From DASZOC01 sp035550975 (GTDB lineage: Bacteria; Actinomycetota; CADDZG01; WHSQ01): a DNA stretch of 64,000 bases. The notes beneath the pieces are model-generated. The model did no database searches and had not been told where the DNA came from. It saw only the letters and a program-made list of their open reading frames with translations. Location of the stretch: positions 1 to 64,000 of the forward strand of contig DASZOC010000013.1 of NCBI GenBank assembly GCA_035550975.1. The letters are read 5' to 3'. This document shows, piece after piece, positions 1-8,094 of this stretch. The position numbers were made by a program, and so were the translations under genes. Every line of letters starts with the position of its first letter. Position 1 is the stretch's first letter.

Positions 1-864
1 GAAGGAGGGTTCGCGTCCGGAGTGGTGGATGCGATCGACGGTGCATTCGCGTCGGCGGTCGTCTATCGCCTGGTGGAACGGGTGCCGGACGTCCACGCCC
101 GCCAGCGCGACAAGCTCGCGGCCGCCGCGCGCTTGGAGCATTCGGCATCCGTTGCGGATGTCCCCCGTATCGCCGCAGGGTGCGTGTTCGCGAACGAGGT
201 GCTGGACAACCTGCCCGTCCATCTCGTGGAAGCGACGCCCGACGGTCTTGCCGAGGTGATGGTGACGGCCACAGACGGCGCGCTCGAGCTCGTCCGGCAA
301 CCCCCCTCGAATCCCGAGTTAGCACGCTTCGTGGAACGCACGGGAACTAGGCCGGCCATAGGGCAGCGGGTCGAGGTAACGCTGGCGGCAGAGTCTCTGA
401 TCGCGCATGTCGGACGGCGCCTCGAAAAAGGCGCGGTGTTCTTCGTCGACTACGGAGCCGAGGGGGCCGCGCTCGGGGCGCGCGGCGGGAGCCTGCTGTC
501 GTATTCGGAGCGGGGTATCACCGAAGAGGTCCTCGAACGGCCGGGCGAGCAAGACATCACGGCGCATGCGAACTGGACGAGTGTGATGCAAGCGCTCGCG
601 CGAGCGGGATTCGACGCACATCCGCCGATGACGCAACGCGACGTTCTGCTGGAGCTCGGCGCGCGCGACCTGGACGCGGCACTGAAGCATTCACATCGCG
701 ATGCTCTGGCGCGTGCTGACGGCAAGAGCGCGGTCGCGGCATTGTCACGGCGGCAAGCGCTGCGCGCTCTCCTCGACGCCGGCGGACTGGGCGGGCTCGA
801 GGTCGTGGCGGCCTACAAGCGTGCCGCCCCGATCGAGGTGCAACGCGAAGAGACCGGCCCGTGA
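1..864 (+). CDS. MidA-family SAM-dependent methyltransferase, 5' end outside window
   Basis: The reading frame is open from base 1, so this gene is cut at its 5' end by the window. The visible part resembles the C-terminal two thirds of the DUF185/MidA (NDUFAF7-like) class I methyltransferases. The stretch FANEVLDNLPV near residue 60 matches the family's conserved N-E-x-x-D-x-x-P segment, followed by VFFVDYGAEG and, later, the D-I-T-A-H-A-N-W segment typical of the family. In eukaryotes the family methylates an arginine of a complex I subunit; bacterial substrates are largely unknown. The glycine-rich SAM-binding motif must lie upstream of the window. The stop codon sits in the loop of a perfect hairpin. 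Family assignment is fairly firm; substrate is unknown. Confidence 0.8.
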   Translation, partial: EGGFASGVVDAIDGAFASAVVYRLVERVPDVHARQRDKLAAAARLEHSASVADVPRIAAGCVFANEVLDNLPVHLVEATPDGLAEVMVTATDGALELVRQPPSNPELARFVERTGTRPAIGQRVEVTLAAESLIAHVGRRLEKGAVFFVDYGAEGAALGARGGSLLSYSERGITEEVLERPGEQDITAHANWTSVMQALARAGFDAHPPMTQRDVLLELGARDLDAALKHSHRDALARADGKSAVAALSRRQALRALLDAGGLGGLEVVAAYKRAAPIEVQREETGP

Positions 865-876
865 CGGGCCGGTCTC
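850..876. terminator. 12-bp hairpin containing the methyltransferase stop codon
   Basis: GAGACCGGCCCG and CGGGCCGGTCTC form a perfect 12-bp stem with a three-base loop that is the TGA stop codon. It lies between the convergent methyltransferase and hsp20 genes and can fold on either strand. No U-run follows, so it would be a U-less (actinobacterial-type) terminator or an mRNA-end stabiliser. Function is inferred from position. Confidence 0.55.
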
Positions 877-902
877 TCTCGGTCGTGTAGCCGGGAGGAG
901 AG

Positions 903-1346
903 CTACTCGGTCAGAGCCTTCTGGTTGCTCCCGACCTCGATCGAGATCTTCTTCGGCTGCACCTCTTCCATGTACGGGATGCGCAGCTCGAGCACGCCGT
1001 TGTCGTAGTTCGCGGCGATCTGCTCGACATCCAGGCCCTTGCCGAGAGCGACGCGCTGGGTGAAGTCGCCGTAGAACGTTCCGCGGCGTACGAAGCGCAC
1101 CTTCTCCGCGTCCCACGCGAAGTTGCGGCGCCCGTTGATCAGGAGGACGTTCTCCTGCACGGTGACATCGACGTCGTCGGGGCTTACGCCGGGAAGGTCC
1201 ATCCGGATCACGAGGCTGTCCTCGGTGTGGAAGACGTCCGTCGGGACCTGGTAGTTGCCGGCCCACGTCTGGCTCGGTTCGGTGAAGAAACGGTTGAACA
1301 GCTCGTCCCACTCGGACCGGGGACTGGTGACTGATCCGAGACGCAT
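903..1346 (-). CDS. Hsp20 / alpha-crystallin small heat-shock protein
   Basis: A 147-residue cytoplasmic holdase chaperone of the sHSP family. The alpha-crystallin domain spans about residues 35-130, with the D-L-P-G-V motif, the R-x-F region with FYGDFTQRVAL, and the closing motif NGVLELRIPY. The ATG at 1346 is chosen because AGGAGG lies 10 bases upstream; an in-frame extension to 1379 would place the start upstream of that ribosome site. Upstream are a good sigma-70 promoter and an HspR-like HAIR repeat, so heat-shock control with the clpB/dnaK regulon is likely. Convergent with the methyltransferase gene. Confidence 0.93.
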   Translation of the reverse strand: MRLGSVTSPRSEWDELFNRFFTEPSQTWAGNYQVPTDVFHTEDSLVIRMDLPGVSPDDVDVTVQENVLLINGRRNFAWDAEKVRFVRRGTFYGDFTQRVALGKGLDVEQIAANYDNGVLELRIPYMEEVQPKKISIEVGSNQKALTE

Positions 1347-1389
1347 GTGGTGCTCACCTCCTGTGACTCTGTCCTGCACTTACGCCACG

Positions 1390-1418
1390 AGCGTAGCACC
1401 GAGCGTTGCTGTTGTCAA
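1390..1418 (-). promoter_or_regulatory. Sigma-70 type promoter of hsp20
   Basis: Read on the minus strand: TTGACA (1418-1413), a 17-base spacer, then TACGCT (1395-1390). The -35 is perfect and the -10 matches TATAAT at four of six positions. Transcription would start near 1383, about 37 bases upstream of the hsp20 ATG. Confidence 0.7.
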
Positions 1419-1425
1419 CAGATAA

Positions 1426-1446
1426 CCTGAGTCCGCTTGACTCAAC
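1426..1446. promoter_or_regulatory. HAIR-like inverted repeat (HspR operator) upstream of hsp20
   Basis: CCTGAGT, seven bases, then ACTCAAC. The HspR HAIR consensus is CTTGAGT-N7-ACTCAAG; each half matches at six of seven positions and the spacer is exactly seven. It lies 7 bp upstream of the hsp20 -35 and just downstream of the dehydrogenase stop. HspR control is inferred; no hspR gene is in the window. Confidence 0.65.
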
Positions 1447-1447
1447 T

Positions 1448-2377
1448 CTAGTAGCCGCTGGCCGGGTCGACCACGCCTTCGAGGCTCTCACCCGAAGCGA
1501 ACCGGGCAACGTTGCGCTCGACCAGCGCGACCAGCTCGGGCACGGCCATGTCCCAGGTGTTCGCGACGTGCGGGGTGATGATCACGTCCGGCTGGTCCCA
1601 CAGCGGGTGCCTCTCGGGGAGCGGCTCGGGCTCGGTGACGTCGAGCGCGGCACCTCCGATCGCGCCGGCCGTGAGAGCGCCCAGCAGCGCGTCGGTGTCG
1701 ACGAGCTCTCCCCTGGCGACGTTCACGACCCACGCGTCCCCCGGGAGCGCCTCCAGGACGCGCGCGTCGACGATGTGGCGCGTCGCGGGAGTAGACGCGG
1801 CGGCGACCACCAGCCAGTCCGCCTCCACGGCGACGTCCGCGAGGTGCTCGACGGTGACGGTTCGCTCGGCCCCCGCGAGCGGGGTCCCCGATCGGTTGAC
1901 GCCGATCATGCGCACGCCCAGCGGTCGCAGCATCTCGACGAGCGACGACCCGATCCCGCCCGTCCCGAGGATCACGGCCGTCGTCCCGTTCAAGCGGCGC
2001 TCCGGAGAGCCGAAGCCTCCTCGGCGCCACTTCTTGTCGCGCGCATGCCGATGTAACCGGCGCGCAGCCGCGAGCATCAGCGCCAGCGCGTGCTCTGCGC
2101 ACGCGGGTCCGTAGACACCCTTCGTGCAGGTCCACGTCCTGCCGTGATCGATCACGCCTGCCGCAACGAAGGACTCGATCCCCGCGAACGGCAGCTGGAC
2201 CCACCGCGCCGGCGCGTTCTTCAGCAGGTCCTTCAGTCCTTCCGGATCGCGCGGGTTCACCCACACGATCGCGTCGGCCGTCGCAGTGTCCGTAACGACA
2301 CGCCCTCCCCCGCGTGTCACCGCTGCCTCCAGCTCGGGCGTGGTGGCGGGCTCGATCGCGATCGCCGGCCGCGTCAC
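1448..2377 (-). CDS. D-isomer-specific 2-hydroxyacid dehydrogenase (NAD-dependent)
   Basis: A 309-residue cytoplasmic oxidoreductase. The Rossmann fingerprint GTGGIG lies at about residue 137. The catalytic Arg is in VNVARGELVDT, the Glu in TEPEPLP and the His in ITPHVANT, the usual R-E-H triad of the family (2-ketoacid to 2-hydroxyacid). Substrate cannot be told from sequence; glyoxylate/hydroxypyruvate-like activity is possible. The GTG start overlaps the stop of the small zinc-ribbon gene (GTGA), so translation is probably coupled, and the gene appears to be the last of a clpB-led operon. Confidence 0.9.
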   Translation of the reverse strand: MTRPAIAIEPATTPELEAAVTRGGGRVVTDTATADAIVWVNPRDPEGLKDLLKNAPARWVQLPFAGIESFVAAGVIDHGRTWTCTKGVYGPACAEHALALMLAAARRLHRHARDKKWRRGGFGSPERRLNGTTAVILGTGGIGSSLVEMLRPLGVRMIGVNRSGTPLAGAERTVTVEHLADVAVEADWLVVAAASTPATRHIVDARVLEALPGDAWVVNVARGELVDTDALLGALTAGAIGGAALDVTEPEPLPERHPLWDQPDVIITPHVANTWDMAVPELVALVERNVARFASGESLEGVVDPASGY

Positions 2378-2505
2378 AGGAGCGGCTCACCGGCGACGTC
2401 GGCGTCGTCGCTCCCGCAGGTCGGGCACTTCACCGGCTCGTCGTCGTGGGCGGGATAGGTGTCTCCACACGCCTTGCAGCGAAGCACGACGACACGTTTG
2501 CCCAC
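2374..2505 (-). CDS. 43-residue zinc-ribbon protein between clpB and the dehydrogenase
   Basis: Translating the minus strand from the GTG at 2505 gives 43 residues with two Cys pairs: C10-K-A-C13 (followed by GDTY) and C27-P-T-C30 (followed by GSDD). This CxxC-13-CxxC spacing is that of a single zinc ribbon as in regulatory or rubredoxin-like mini-proteins. The C-terminus is acidic. It starts 30 bases after the clpB stop and its TGA overlaps the GTG start of the dehydrogenase, so it is placed as an operon member. The Shine-Dalgarno is weak. Function unknown; metal-dependent protein or nucleic-acid contact is a guess. Confidence 0.7.
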   Translation of the reverse strand: MGKRVVVLRCKACGDTYPAHDDEPVKCPTCGSDDADVAGEPLL

Positions 2506-2535
2506 GTCGCCAGTATCTATCCCGCCCCGGGCCGC

Positions 2536-5124
2536 CTACGCGGCGGCGCGGTCGCCCGTGAAAGTCAGCCCGTCGTCGACGACGTCGACCGTCACCGTGT
2601 CGCCGGCCCTGAACGTCCCGTCCAGCAACAGCAGTGCCAGCTGGTTCTCGATCTCGCGCTGGATCAGTCGCTTCAACGGGCGAGCGCCGTACGCGGGGTC
2701 GTAGCCCTTCTCCGCCAAGTAGGCAATCGCGCCTTCGGTCAGATCGAGCTTCACATCTCGGTCCGCGAGCCGCTCCCGGAGATGATCGAGCTGGATCTCG
2801 ACGATGTGCGCGATGTGCTCACGACTGAGCCGGTGGAACACGATCAACTCGTCGACCCGGTTGAGGAACTCCGGCTTGAAGTGATCGCGCACCGTCGCCA
2901 TGACCTTCTCTTCCATCGACTCTTCGGTTTCGTCCGCGGACAGGATCCACTGCGATCCAAGGTTCGAAGTCATGATCACCACGGTGTTCTTGAAGTCGAC
3001 CACGCGCCCCTGCCCGTCGGTGAGACGCCCGTCGTCGAGGATCTGCAGTAGCACGTTGAACACGTCCGGATGCGCCTTCTCGATCTCGTCCAGGAGCACC
3101 ACGCTGTAGGGCCGGCGGCGGATCGCCTCCGTCAGCTGGCCTCCTTCGTCGTAACCGACGTACCCCGGCGGCGCGCCGACGAGACGCGACACGGAGTGCT
3201 TCTCCATGTACTCGCTCATGTCGATGCGCACCATCGCGCGTTCGTCGTCGAACATGAAATCCGCAAGCGCCCGCGCCAGCTCGGTCTTGCCCACGCCGGT
3301 GGGTCCGAGGAAGATGAACGATCCGATCGGGCGGTCGGGGTCGCCCAGGCCGCTCCTGGCGCGGCGGATCGCATCCGAGACGGCGGCCACCGCCTCGTCC
3401 TGACCGACGACCCGGGCGTGGAGACCCTCCTCCATGTGGACGAGCTTCTCGACCTCGCCCTCCATCAGCTTCGAGACCGGGATTCCCGTCCACCGCGACA
3501 CGACCTCCGCGATGTCTTCGTCGTCGACCTCTTCCTTCAGGAACCGCTGCGTCGCCTGCAGCTCGTTCAGCCGCTCGTTGGCACGATCGAGACCTGCCTG
3601 GAGCTCGACGAGCTTCCCGTACCGCAACTCGGCCGCGCGCGCGAGGTCGCCATCGCGTTCCGCACGCTCGGCTTCGCCTCGCACCTGCTCGATCTGCGCC
3701 TTCTGCGCGCGGATCGCGTCGATCGCCTCCTTCTCCTGCGTCCAGTGAGCCTTCATCCCGTCCATCTGCTCGTGGATCGACGCGAGCTCTTCTTCGATCT
3801 TCGCGAGACGCTCCTTCGACGCCGCGTCCGTCTCCTTCGACAGTGCGGCTTTCTCGATCTCGAGTTGTTTCGCACGCCGGTCGAGCACGTCGATCTCCGT
3901 CGGCATCGAGTCGATCTCGATGCGCAGGCGCGACGCGGATTCGTCGACGAGGTCGATCGCCTTGTCCGGCAGGAACCGGCCGGTCACGTAACGATCCGAC
4001 AGGACGGCGGCTGCCACGAGCGCGGAATCCTGGATGCGAACTCCGTGGTGAACCTCGTAACGTTCCTTGAGTCCGCGCAGGATCGCGATCGAGTCGGCGA
4101 CCGACGGCTCGCCGACGAGGACCGGCTGGAACCGTCGCTCGAGCGCGGGGTCCTTCTCGATGTGCTTGCGGTACTCGTCGAGCGTGGTGGCACCGACCAT
4201 CCGAAGCTCGCCCCGCGCGAGCATCGGCTTGATCATGTTCCCCGCGTCGACCGCGCCTTCCGCCGCGCCGGCTCCGACGATCGTGTGGAGCTCGTCGAGG
4301 AATGTGATGATCTCGCCGTCGGAATCGGCGATCTCCTTGAGTACCGCCTTCAGGCGCTCCTCGAATTCGCCGCGATACTTCGACCCGGCAACCATCGAGC
4401 CGATATCGAGCGACACGACGCGTTTGTTCTTCAACGACTCGGGCACGTCGCCTGCGACGATCCGGTTCGCGAGACCCTCGACGATGGCCGTCTTGCCGAC
4501 CCCCGGCTCGCCGATGAGAACGGGGTTGTTCTTGGTCCGGCGAGACAGGACCTGGACGACGCGGCGGATCTCGTCGTCGCGGCCGATGACGGGGTCGAGC
4601 TTCCCGCGGCGCGCGGCATCGGTGAGGTCCCGCCCGAACCGTTCGAGGGCCTGGTAGCGCTCCTCCGGGTTCTGGTCGGTCACCCGATGACTGCCGCGGA
4701 TCTCCTTGAGCGCGTCGAGGACGCGATCGCGGGTAACCCCGGCCGCGGCAAGCACCGCGGCCGTGTCATCGCCCTGGTCGAGCAATGCCAGCAGCAGGTG
4801 CTCGGTCGAGACGTAGGAGTCGCCGAGCTGGTCTGCCTCCGCGAACGCCCGGTCCAGCACCGACCGCAACCGCTGCGACAGGTAGACCTCGACGGAGCCG
4901 TATACATGCGGCTCCCGCTCGAGGATCTCCGCGACGCGGTTCGACAGCGTCGCCGGTGCGGCCCCCAGCTTGTGGAGCAGCGGGTAGACGACGCCGTCGG
5001 GGTCGGCGAGCAGCGCGGCCAGCAGGTGCGCGGGTTGGACCTGCTGGTGGTTGGCTTCGGAAGCGGCTTGTTGAGCCCTGGCGAGGGCCTCCTGAGACTT
5101 GAGCGTGAGCTTGTTCGGGTCCAT
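2536..5124 (-). CDS. clpB: ClpB ATP-dependent disaggregase
   Basis: 862 residues, the normal length for ClpB. In order: N-terminal Clp_N repeats (starting MDPNKLTLKSQEALARAQQA), AAA-1 with Walker A GEPGVGKTA and the sensor segment MVGATTLDEYRKHIEKD, the long coiled-coil M-domain (about residues 400-530) that separates ClpB from ClpA/ClpC, AAA-2 with GPTGVGKTEL, and the C-terminal D2-small domain. It works with DnaK/DnaJ/GrpE to resolubilise aggregates. Upstream there is a promoter overlapping an HspR half-site. Downstream and probably co-transcribed are the zinc-ribbon gene and a dehydrogenase. Divergent from a receiver-like gene. Confidence 0.97.
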   Translation of the reverse strand: MDPNKLTLKSQEALARAQQAASEANHQQVQPAHLLAALLADPDGVVYPLLHKLGAAPATLSNRVAEILEREPHVYGSVEVYLSQRLRSVLDRAFAEADQLGDSYVSTEHLLLALLDQGDDTAAVLAAAGVTRDRVLDALKEIRGSHRVTDQNPEERYQALERFGRDLTDAARRGKLDPVIGRDDEIRRVVQVLSRRTKNNPVLIGEPGVGKTAIVEGLANRIVAGDVPESLKNKRVVSLDIGSMVAGSKYRGEFEERLKAVLKEIADSDGEIITFLDELHTIVGAGAAEGAVDAGNMIKPMLARGELRMVGATTLDEYRKHIEKDPALERRFQPVLVGEPSVADSIAILRGLKERYEVHHGVRIQDSALVAAAVLSDRYVTGRFLPDKAIDLVDESASRLRIEIDSMPTEIDVLDRRAKQLEIEKAALSKETDAASKERLAKIEEELASIHEQMDGMKAHWTQEKEAIDAIRAQKAQIEQVRGEAERAERDGDLARAAELRYGKLVELQAGLDRANERLNELQATQRFLKEEVDDEDIAEVVSRWTGIPVSKLMEGEVEKLVHMEEGLHARVVGQDEAVAAVSDAIRRARSGLGDPDRPIGSFIFLGPTGVGKTELARALADFMFDDERAMVRIDMSEYMEKHSVSRLVGAPPGYVGYDEGGQLTEAIRRRPYSVVLLDEIEKAHPDVFNVLLQILDDGRLTDGQGRVVDFKNTVVIMTSNLGSQWILSADETEESMEEKVMATVRDHFKPEFLNRVDELIVFHRLSREHIAHIVEIQLDHLRERLADRDVKLDLTEGAIAYLAEKGYDPAYGARPLKRLIQREIENQLALLLLDGTFRAGDTVTVDVVDDGLTFTGDRAAA

Positions 5125-5148
5125 GCTTCCCCCTGAGGTCGTTCTAGA

Positions 5149-5191
5149 CTTGAGTCCTATAGATGATGAAACCTAAGTGCCTGTATGTCAA
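5149..5191 (-). promoter_or_regulatory. Putative clpB promoter with an HspR half-site
   Basis: On the minus strand: TTGACA (5191-5186), 17-base spacer, CATCAT (5168-5163). Just after it ACTCAAG (5155-5149) is a perfect half of the HAIR consensus placed near +1; the partner half at seven-base spacing (TCATCAT) is degenerate. The start of the divergent receiver-like gene (5185) overlaps the -35. Regulation by HspR is therefore only suggested. Confidence 0.4.
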
Positions 5192-5601
5192 TTCCCGTTA
5201 GGGTCGTGCTGGCATCGGACGACCTGCTGGCCCGGGCGCGGGTGCTCGCCGCGGCCGGTGCCGCAGGAGCCGACGTCCACGTAGTGCCGGCCACCCGCTT
5301 CGCCGAGGCGATCGCGGGCGCGGACGTCCTGATCATCGATCTCGACGCGGGCCGCGACGAGGCGCTGACCGAGCTGACGGCGGCCGGCGGCTCCGCGGCC
5401 CTCCCGCCCGTCGTGGTGGGCTTCGTCTCGCATGTCGACGGCGACCTCGCCCGCGCCGCCCGCGAGGCGGGAGTGCGGGCGGTGGCTCGTGGGCGGTTCT
5501 GGGCCGCGCTCCCCGATCTGCTGCGGGACCCCGCTAGGTTCGACCCGTCGTCCAGAAGCGGTGGAAGGGGCGGCCCACCCGCGGCACCGCCCGCACCTTG
5601 A
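5185..5601 (+). CDS. Receiver-like (CheY-fold) single-domain protein
   Basis: 138 residues with the alternating hydrophobic pattern of a response-regulator receiver: VRVVLASDDLLARARVL at the N-terminus, DVLIIDLDAG where the phospho-Asp strand is expected, and VVVGFVSHVDGDLARAAREAG before the final segment. No output domain. The last 30 residues are Pro/Gly-rich. Third-codon-position GC is high, as in real genes here. It diverges from clpB and its 3' end overlaps the metallophosphatase gene by 68 bases on the opposite strand. Whether it is phosphorylated is open; the acid pocket is incomplete by eye. Confidence 0.6.
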   Translation: MSIPVRVVLASDDLLARARVLAAAGAAGADVHVVPATRFAEAIAGADVLIIDLDAGRDEALTELTAAGGSAALPPVVVGFVSHVDGDLARAAREAGVRAVARGRFWAALPDLLRDPARFDPSSRSGGRGGPPAAPPAP

Positions 5602-6454
5602 TGCGGTCCGACCCGGCTATTACGTAGACGAAGTGGTTGCGCGCCTGACAGGCGGCGACGTAGGCGTAGTCGCCGCATCGATACAGTGATGCGCCCCCGC
5701 CGCCGGTCGTCACGTAGCGGATCCCGCGGAGCGAGCGGGTGGCCGAGTAGATGTGGTCGTGGCCGTTGAGAACGAGGTCGACGCCGCGCTCGCGGAACAG
5801 CGCAGGGAGGTCGCGGCGGAGCGTGCTGCCGGACGGCCCGTAGGTGGTCCCGCCGGAATACACCGGGTGGTGGAAGACGACGACGGTCCACCGGTCGAGC
5901 GCCTCCGGCCGCAGCGCCTCGCTCAACCACTCGCGGTTGAGGACACTCGAGTCCGCGATGACGAAGCGAACACCCGCCTTCCGCCAGACGTAGTTCCGCC
6001 GCGGCATCCCGAATGCAGGCTCGTCCAGGATGTCGCGACCGCGTGCAGTCATGCGGTCGTGGTTGCCCAGCGAGGCGTGGAAGCGCACACCCGCCGACAA
6101 CAGACACTCGTAAGGCTCGAAGAAGTTGTCACGGAAATGGGCCTTCGACCCGTCCGGATAGATGTTGTCACCGGTCGTCACCACGTGGTCGAAGGGATGC
6201 CGCTCCCGCCACCGGCACATCCGGTCGGCGACCTCGTGCTGCGTCGGCCAGCCACTGCCGTAGTCGCCGATGACCGCGACACGCATAACGCGCGGCGGCG
6301 TCGGCGAAGGACTGGGCGTCGCCGACGCGTTCAGGGTTGGCGTCGCTTGCTCCGTTACGGACCCGGTCCCGCCCTGCGGGGCACACGCGCCCACCACGAT
6401 CGCGACCACGATCAGCGCGATCCCTCGCACGGGATGCCGGTTTGCGCGCGTCAC
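5534..6454 (-). CDS. Secreted lipoprotein metallophosphoesterase (purple acid phosphatase-like)
   Basis: 306 residues from a GTG at 6454 that overlaps the kinase stop (GTGA). An open frame reaches 6883 but is only the kinase read in another frame. The N-terminus is a lipoprotein signal ending IVVGAC; a Ser/Thr/Pro-rich linker follows. The calcineurin-like motifs are all present: VIGDYGSG, TTGDNIYPDG, SLGNHD, VVFHHP and LNGHDHIY. The GDxG/GDNxY forms are those of purple acid phosphatase-like enzymes with a dinuclear metal centre. Expected outside the membrane. Coupling to a Ser/Thr kinase with an external domain suggests a shared envelope role, which is inference. Confidence 0.88.
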   Translation of the reverse strand: MTRANRHPVRGIALIVVAIVVGACAPQGGTGSVTEQATPTLNASATPSPSPTPPRVMRVAVIGDYGSGWPTQHEVADRMCRWRERHPFDHVVTTGDNIYPDGSKAHFRDNFFEPYECLLSAGVRFHASLGNHDRMTARGRDILDEPAFGMPRRNYVWRKAGVRFVIADSSVLNREWLSEALRPEALDRWTVVVFHHPVYSGGTTYGPSGSTLRRDLPALFRERGVDLVLNGHDHIYSATRSLRGIRYVTTGGGGASLYRCGDYAYVAACQARNHFVYVIAGSDRIKVRAVPRVGRPFHRFWTTGRT

Positions 6455-8064
6455 TGGGGCGGCTGGAACCCGGCCTTCAGCGCTTCCCAAACCTCCTGCG
6501 AACCCGACCAGTCTTCTTCGCGGGTCTGGAAGTTGAGCGCGAATCCCCACTCGTCTTCGATCACGAACTGCAGGTTGTAGGCCCGCAGGGACGCCCCTCC
6601 GTCCTCGTAGGAGTACTCCCACAACCCTGCGGGATACCCGAGATATTCCGTTGCCGTCAGCTGGTGCTGCTCGTAACCCGCGCGACGAGAGCCGAAGTCG
6701 CCGGCGATCTCCTCGAGCCGCGCGATGACGTCGTCGCCCGGCGCGTCCGTCCACTCGACACGCAGGTAGGTCCCGTTGGACGGGTCCGTGAAATCGATCC
6801 TGTTGCCTGCCCTCGCGCGCGGCTCCCACGTAGGTGGGTACTCCAACGTGTAGCCGGCAGTGGCGTCCTCGTAGGTCTCCCACTCGGCGGGCGCCACGGC
6901 CGCGTCCGCGGGATCCGAACCCTCCTGGCCGTCGCTCGTATCGGCCTCGTCCTGCGCGTCCTCACCGCCGTCGACCTGAGCCGCTCCCTCGTCGCGACCG
7001 CGGCTTTCGTCGTCGCTCGTGCCGCCCAGCAACATGGGCAACGCGATCAGAGCCGCTATACCCAGCGCCAGCAGTGCCCACAACACCCACGTCTTGTCCG
7101 CCTCTGCCGGCGGGATCCGCGCTCCTGCCTGTTCGCGGACGGGCCGCCGCGGCTCGGCTGACGTGGTGCCCGCCGTCGCGTCGTCGATCGTCGTCGTAGC
7201 TAGACCGGCGGCCGCGACCGCGGTTGCCGCCTGCGTATCGACGCGCGTCCCAAGGACGGCTTCGAGCATCGCGCGCGCCTCCGCAGCGGACGCTCGCTCT
7301 GACGCGTCCTTGCGGAGGAGGGCCGTGATGACCGCTCCCAGGCTCCCGGCGCGTTGCATCGGTCGCGGGTCCTCCGACATCACCGCAGTCAGCGTCGGTA
7401 GCGCGGAGCCCTTGTCGAACGGCGGCGCGCCCTCGACCGCCTGGTAGAGCGTGGCGCCGAGCGACCACAGATCGGCTTCGGGGCCGCTCGTTCCCGTCTG
7501 CGCTTGCTCCGGCGCCATGAACGACGGCGATCCCAGCACGAGCCCGGTCTGGGTGATCTTCGGGTCGTCCTGGATGGACGCGATACCGAAGTCGGCGAGC
7601 TTCACGCGCCCGTCTTCGGCGACCATCACGTTGGCCGGTTTGACGTCGCGGTGAACGATCCCCTCCGCGTGTGCCGTTTCCAGGACCGAGAGCAGGTCAA
7701 GACCTATACGAGCCGCGGCCTCCGGTGATAGAGGTCCGTCGCGGTCGATGATCTGGTCGAGCGTGGGCGCGTCGACGTATTCCATGACGATCCACGGCCG
7801 GTCGCCGTGCTCGATCACGTCGTACACGCTGACGGCGCCGGGGTGCCCGAGACGGGCCGCGGCCCGAGCCTCACGCAGGAGGCGAGCTTCGACGGAGCCA
7901 CGCTCCGGGCCGTCGTAGCTCGGTGGGATGTCGATCTCTTTGACCGCGACACGCCGCTTGAGCAGCGCGTCCTCCGCCAGCCACACCGTTCCCATCGCGC
8001 CTCGTCCGAGTGACGACCGCAGCTGATAACGCCCCGCGATCACTCGATCGGTCGTGGAAGGCAT
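6451..8064 (-). CDS. PknB-type transmembrane Ser/Thr protein kinase
   Basis: 537 residues. The kinase domain (about 10-275) has the Gly loop GRGAMGTVWLAED, catalytic Lys42 in VAVKEI, HRD at 138-140, DFG at 158-160 and APE in FMAPEQ. An Ala/Thr-rich linker leads to one membrane segment (about 327-348), then an acidic spacer and a C-terminal external domain (about 395-537) that is not PASTA repeats; it has a lipoprotein/PsbP-like feel but I cannot name it. All catalytic residues are present. Its stop overlaps the start of the phosphatase gene. Likely role: envelope signal sensing. Confidence 0.92.
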   Translation of the reverse strand: MPSTTDRVIAGRYQLRSSLGRGAMGTVWLAEDALLKRRVAVKEIDIPPSYDGPERGSVEARLLREARAAARLGHPGAVSVYDVIEHGDRPWIVMEYVDAPTLDQIIDRDGPLSPEAAARIGLDLLSVLETAHAEGIVHRDVKPANVMVAEDGRVKLADFGIASIQDDPKITQTGLVLGSPSFMAPEQAQTGTSGPEADLWSLGATLYQAVEGAPPFDKGSALPTLTAVMSEDPRPMQRAGSLGAVITALLRKDASERASAAEARAMLEAVLGTRVDTQAATAVAAAGLATTTIDDATAGTTSAEPRRPVREQAGARIPPAEADKTWVLWALLALGIAALIALPMLLGGTSDDESRGRDEGAAQVDGGEDAQDEADTSDGQEGSDPADAAVAPAEWETYEDATAGYTLEYPPTWEPRARAGNRIDFTDPSNGTYLRVEWTDAPGDDVIARLEEIAGDFGSRRAGYEQHQLTATEYLGYPAGLWEYSYEDGGASLRAYNLQFVIEDEWGFALNFQTREEDWSGSQEVWEALKAGFQPPQ

Positions 8065-8094
8065 GGTTGGGTTGATACCCGACTGGTGCTGGAG

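Noticed and set aside
3070..5136. 688-codon open frame on the plus strand opposite clpB
   Set aside because: It is the antisense of a highly conserved gene; long antisense frames are expected at this GC content and its translation shows no domain.
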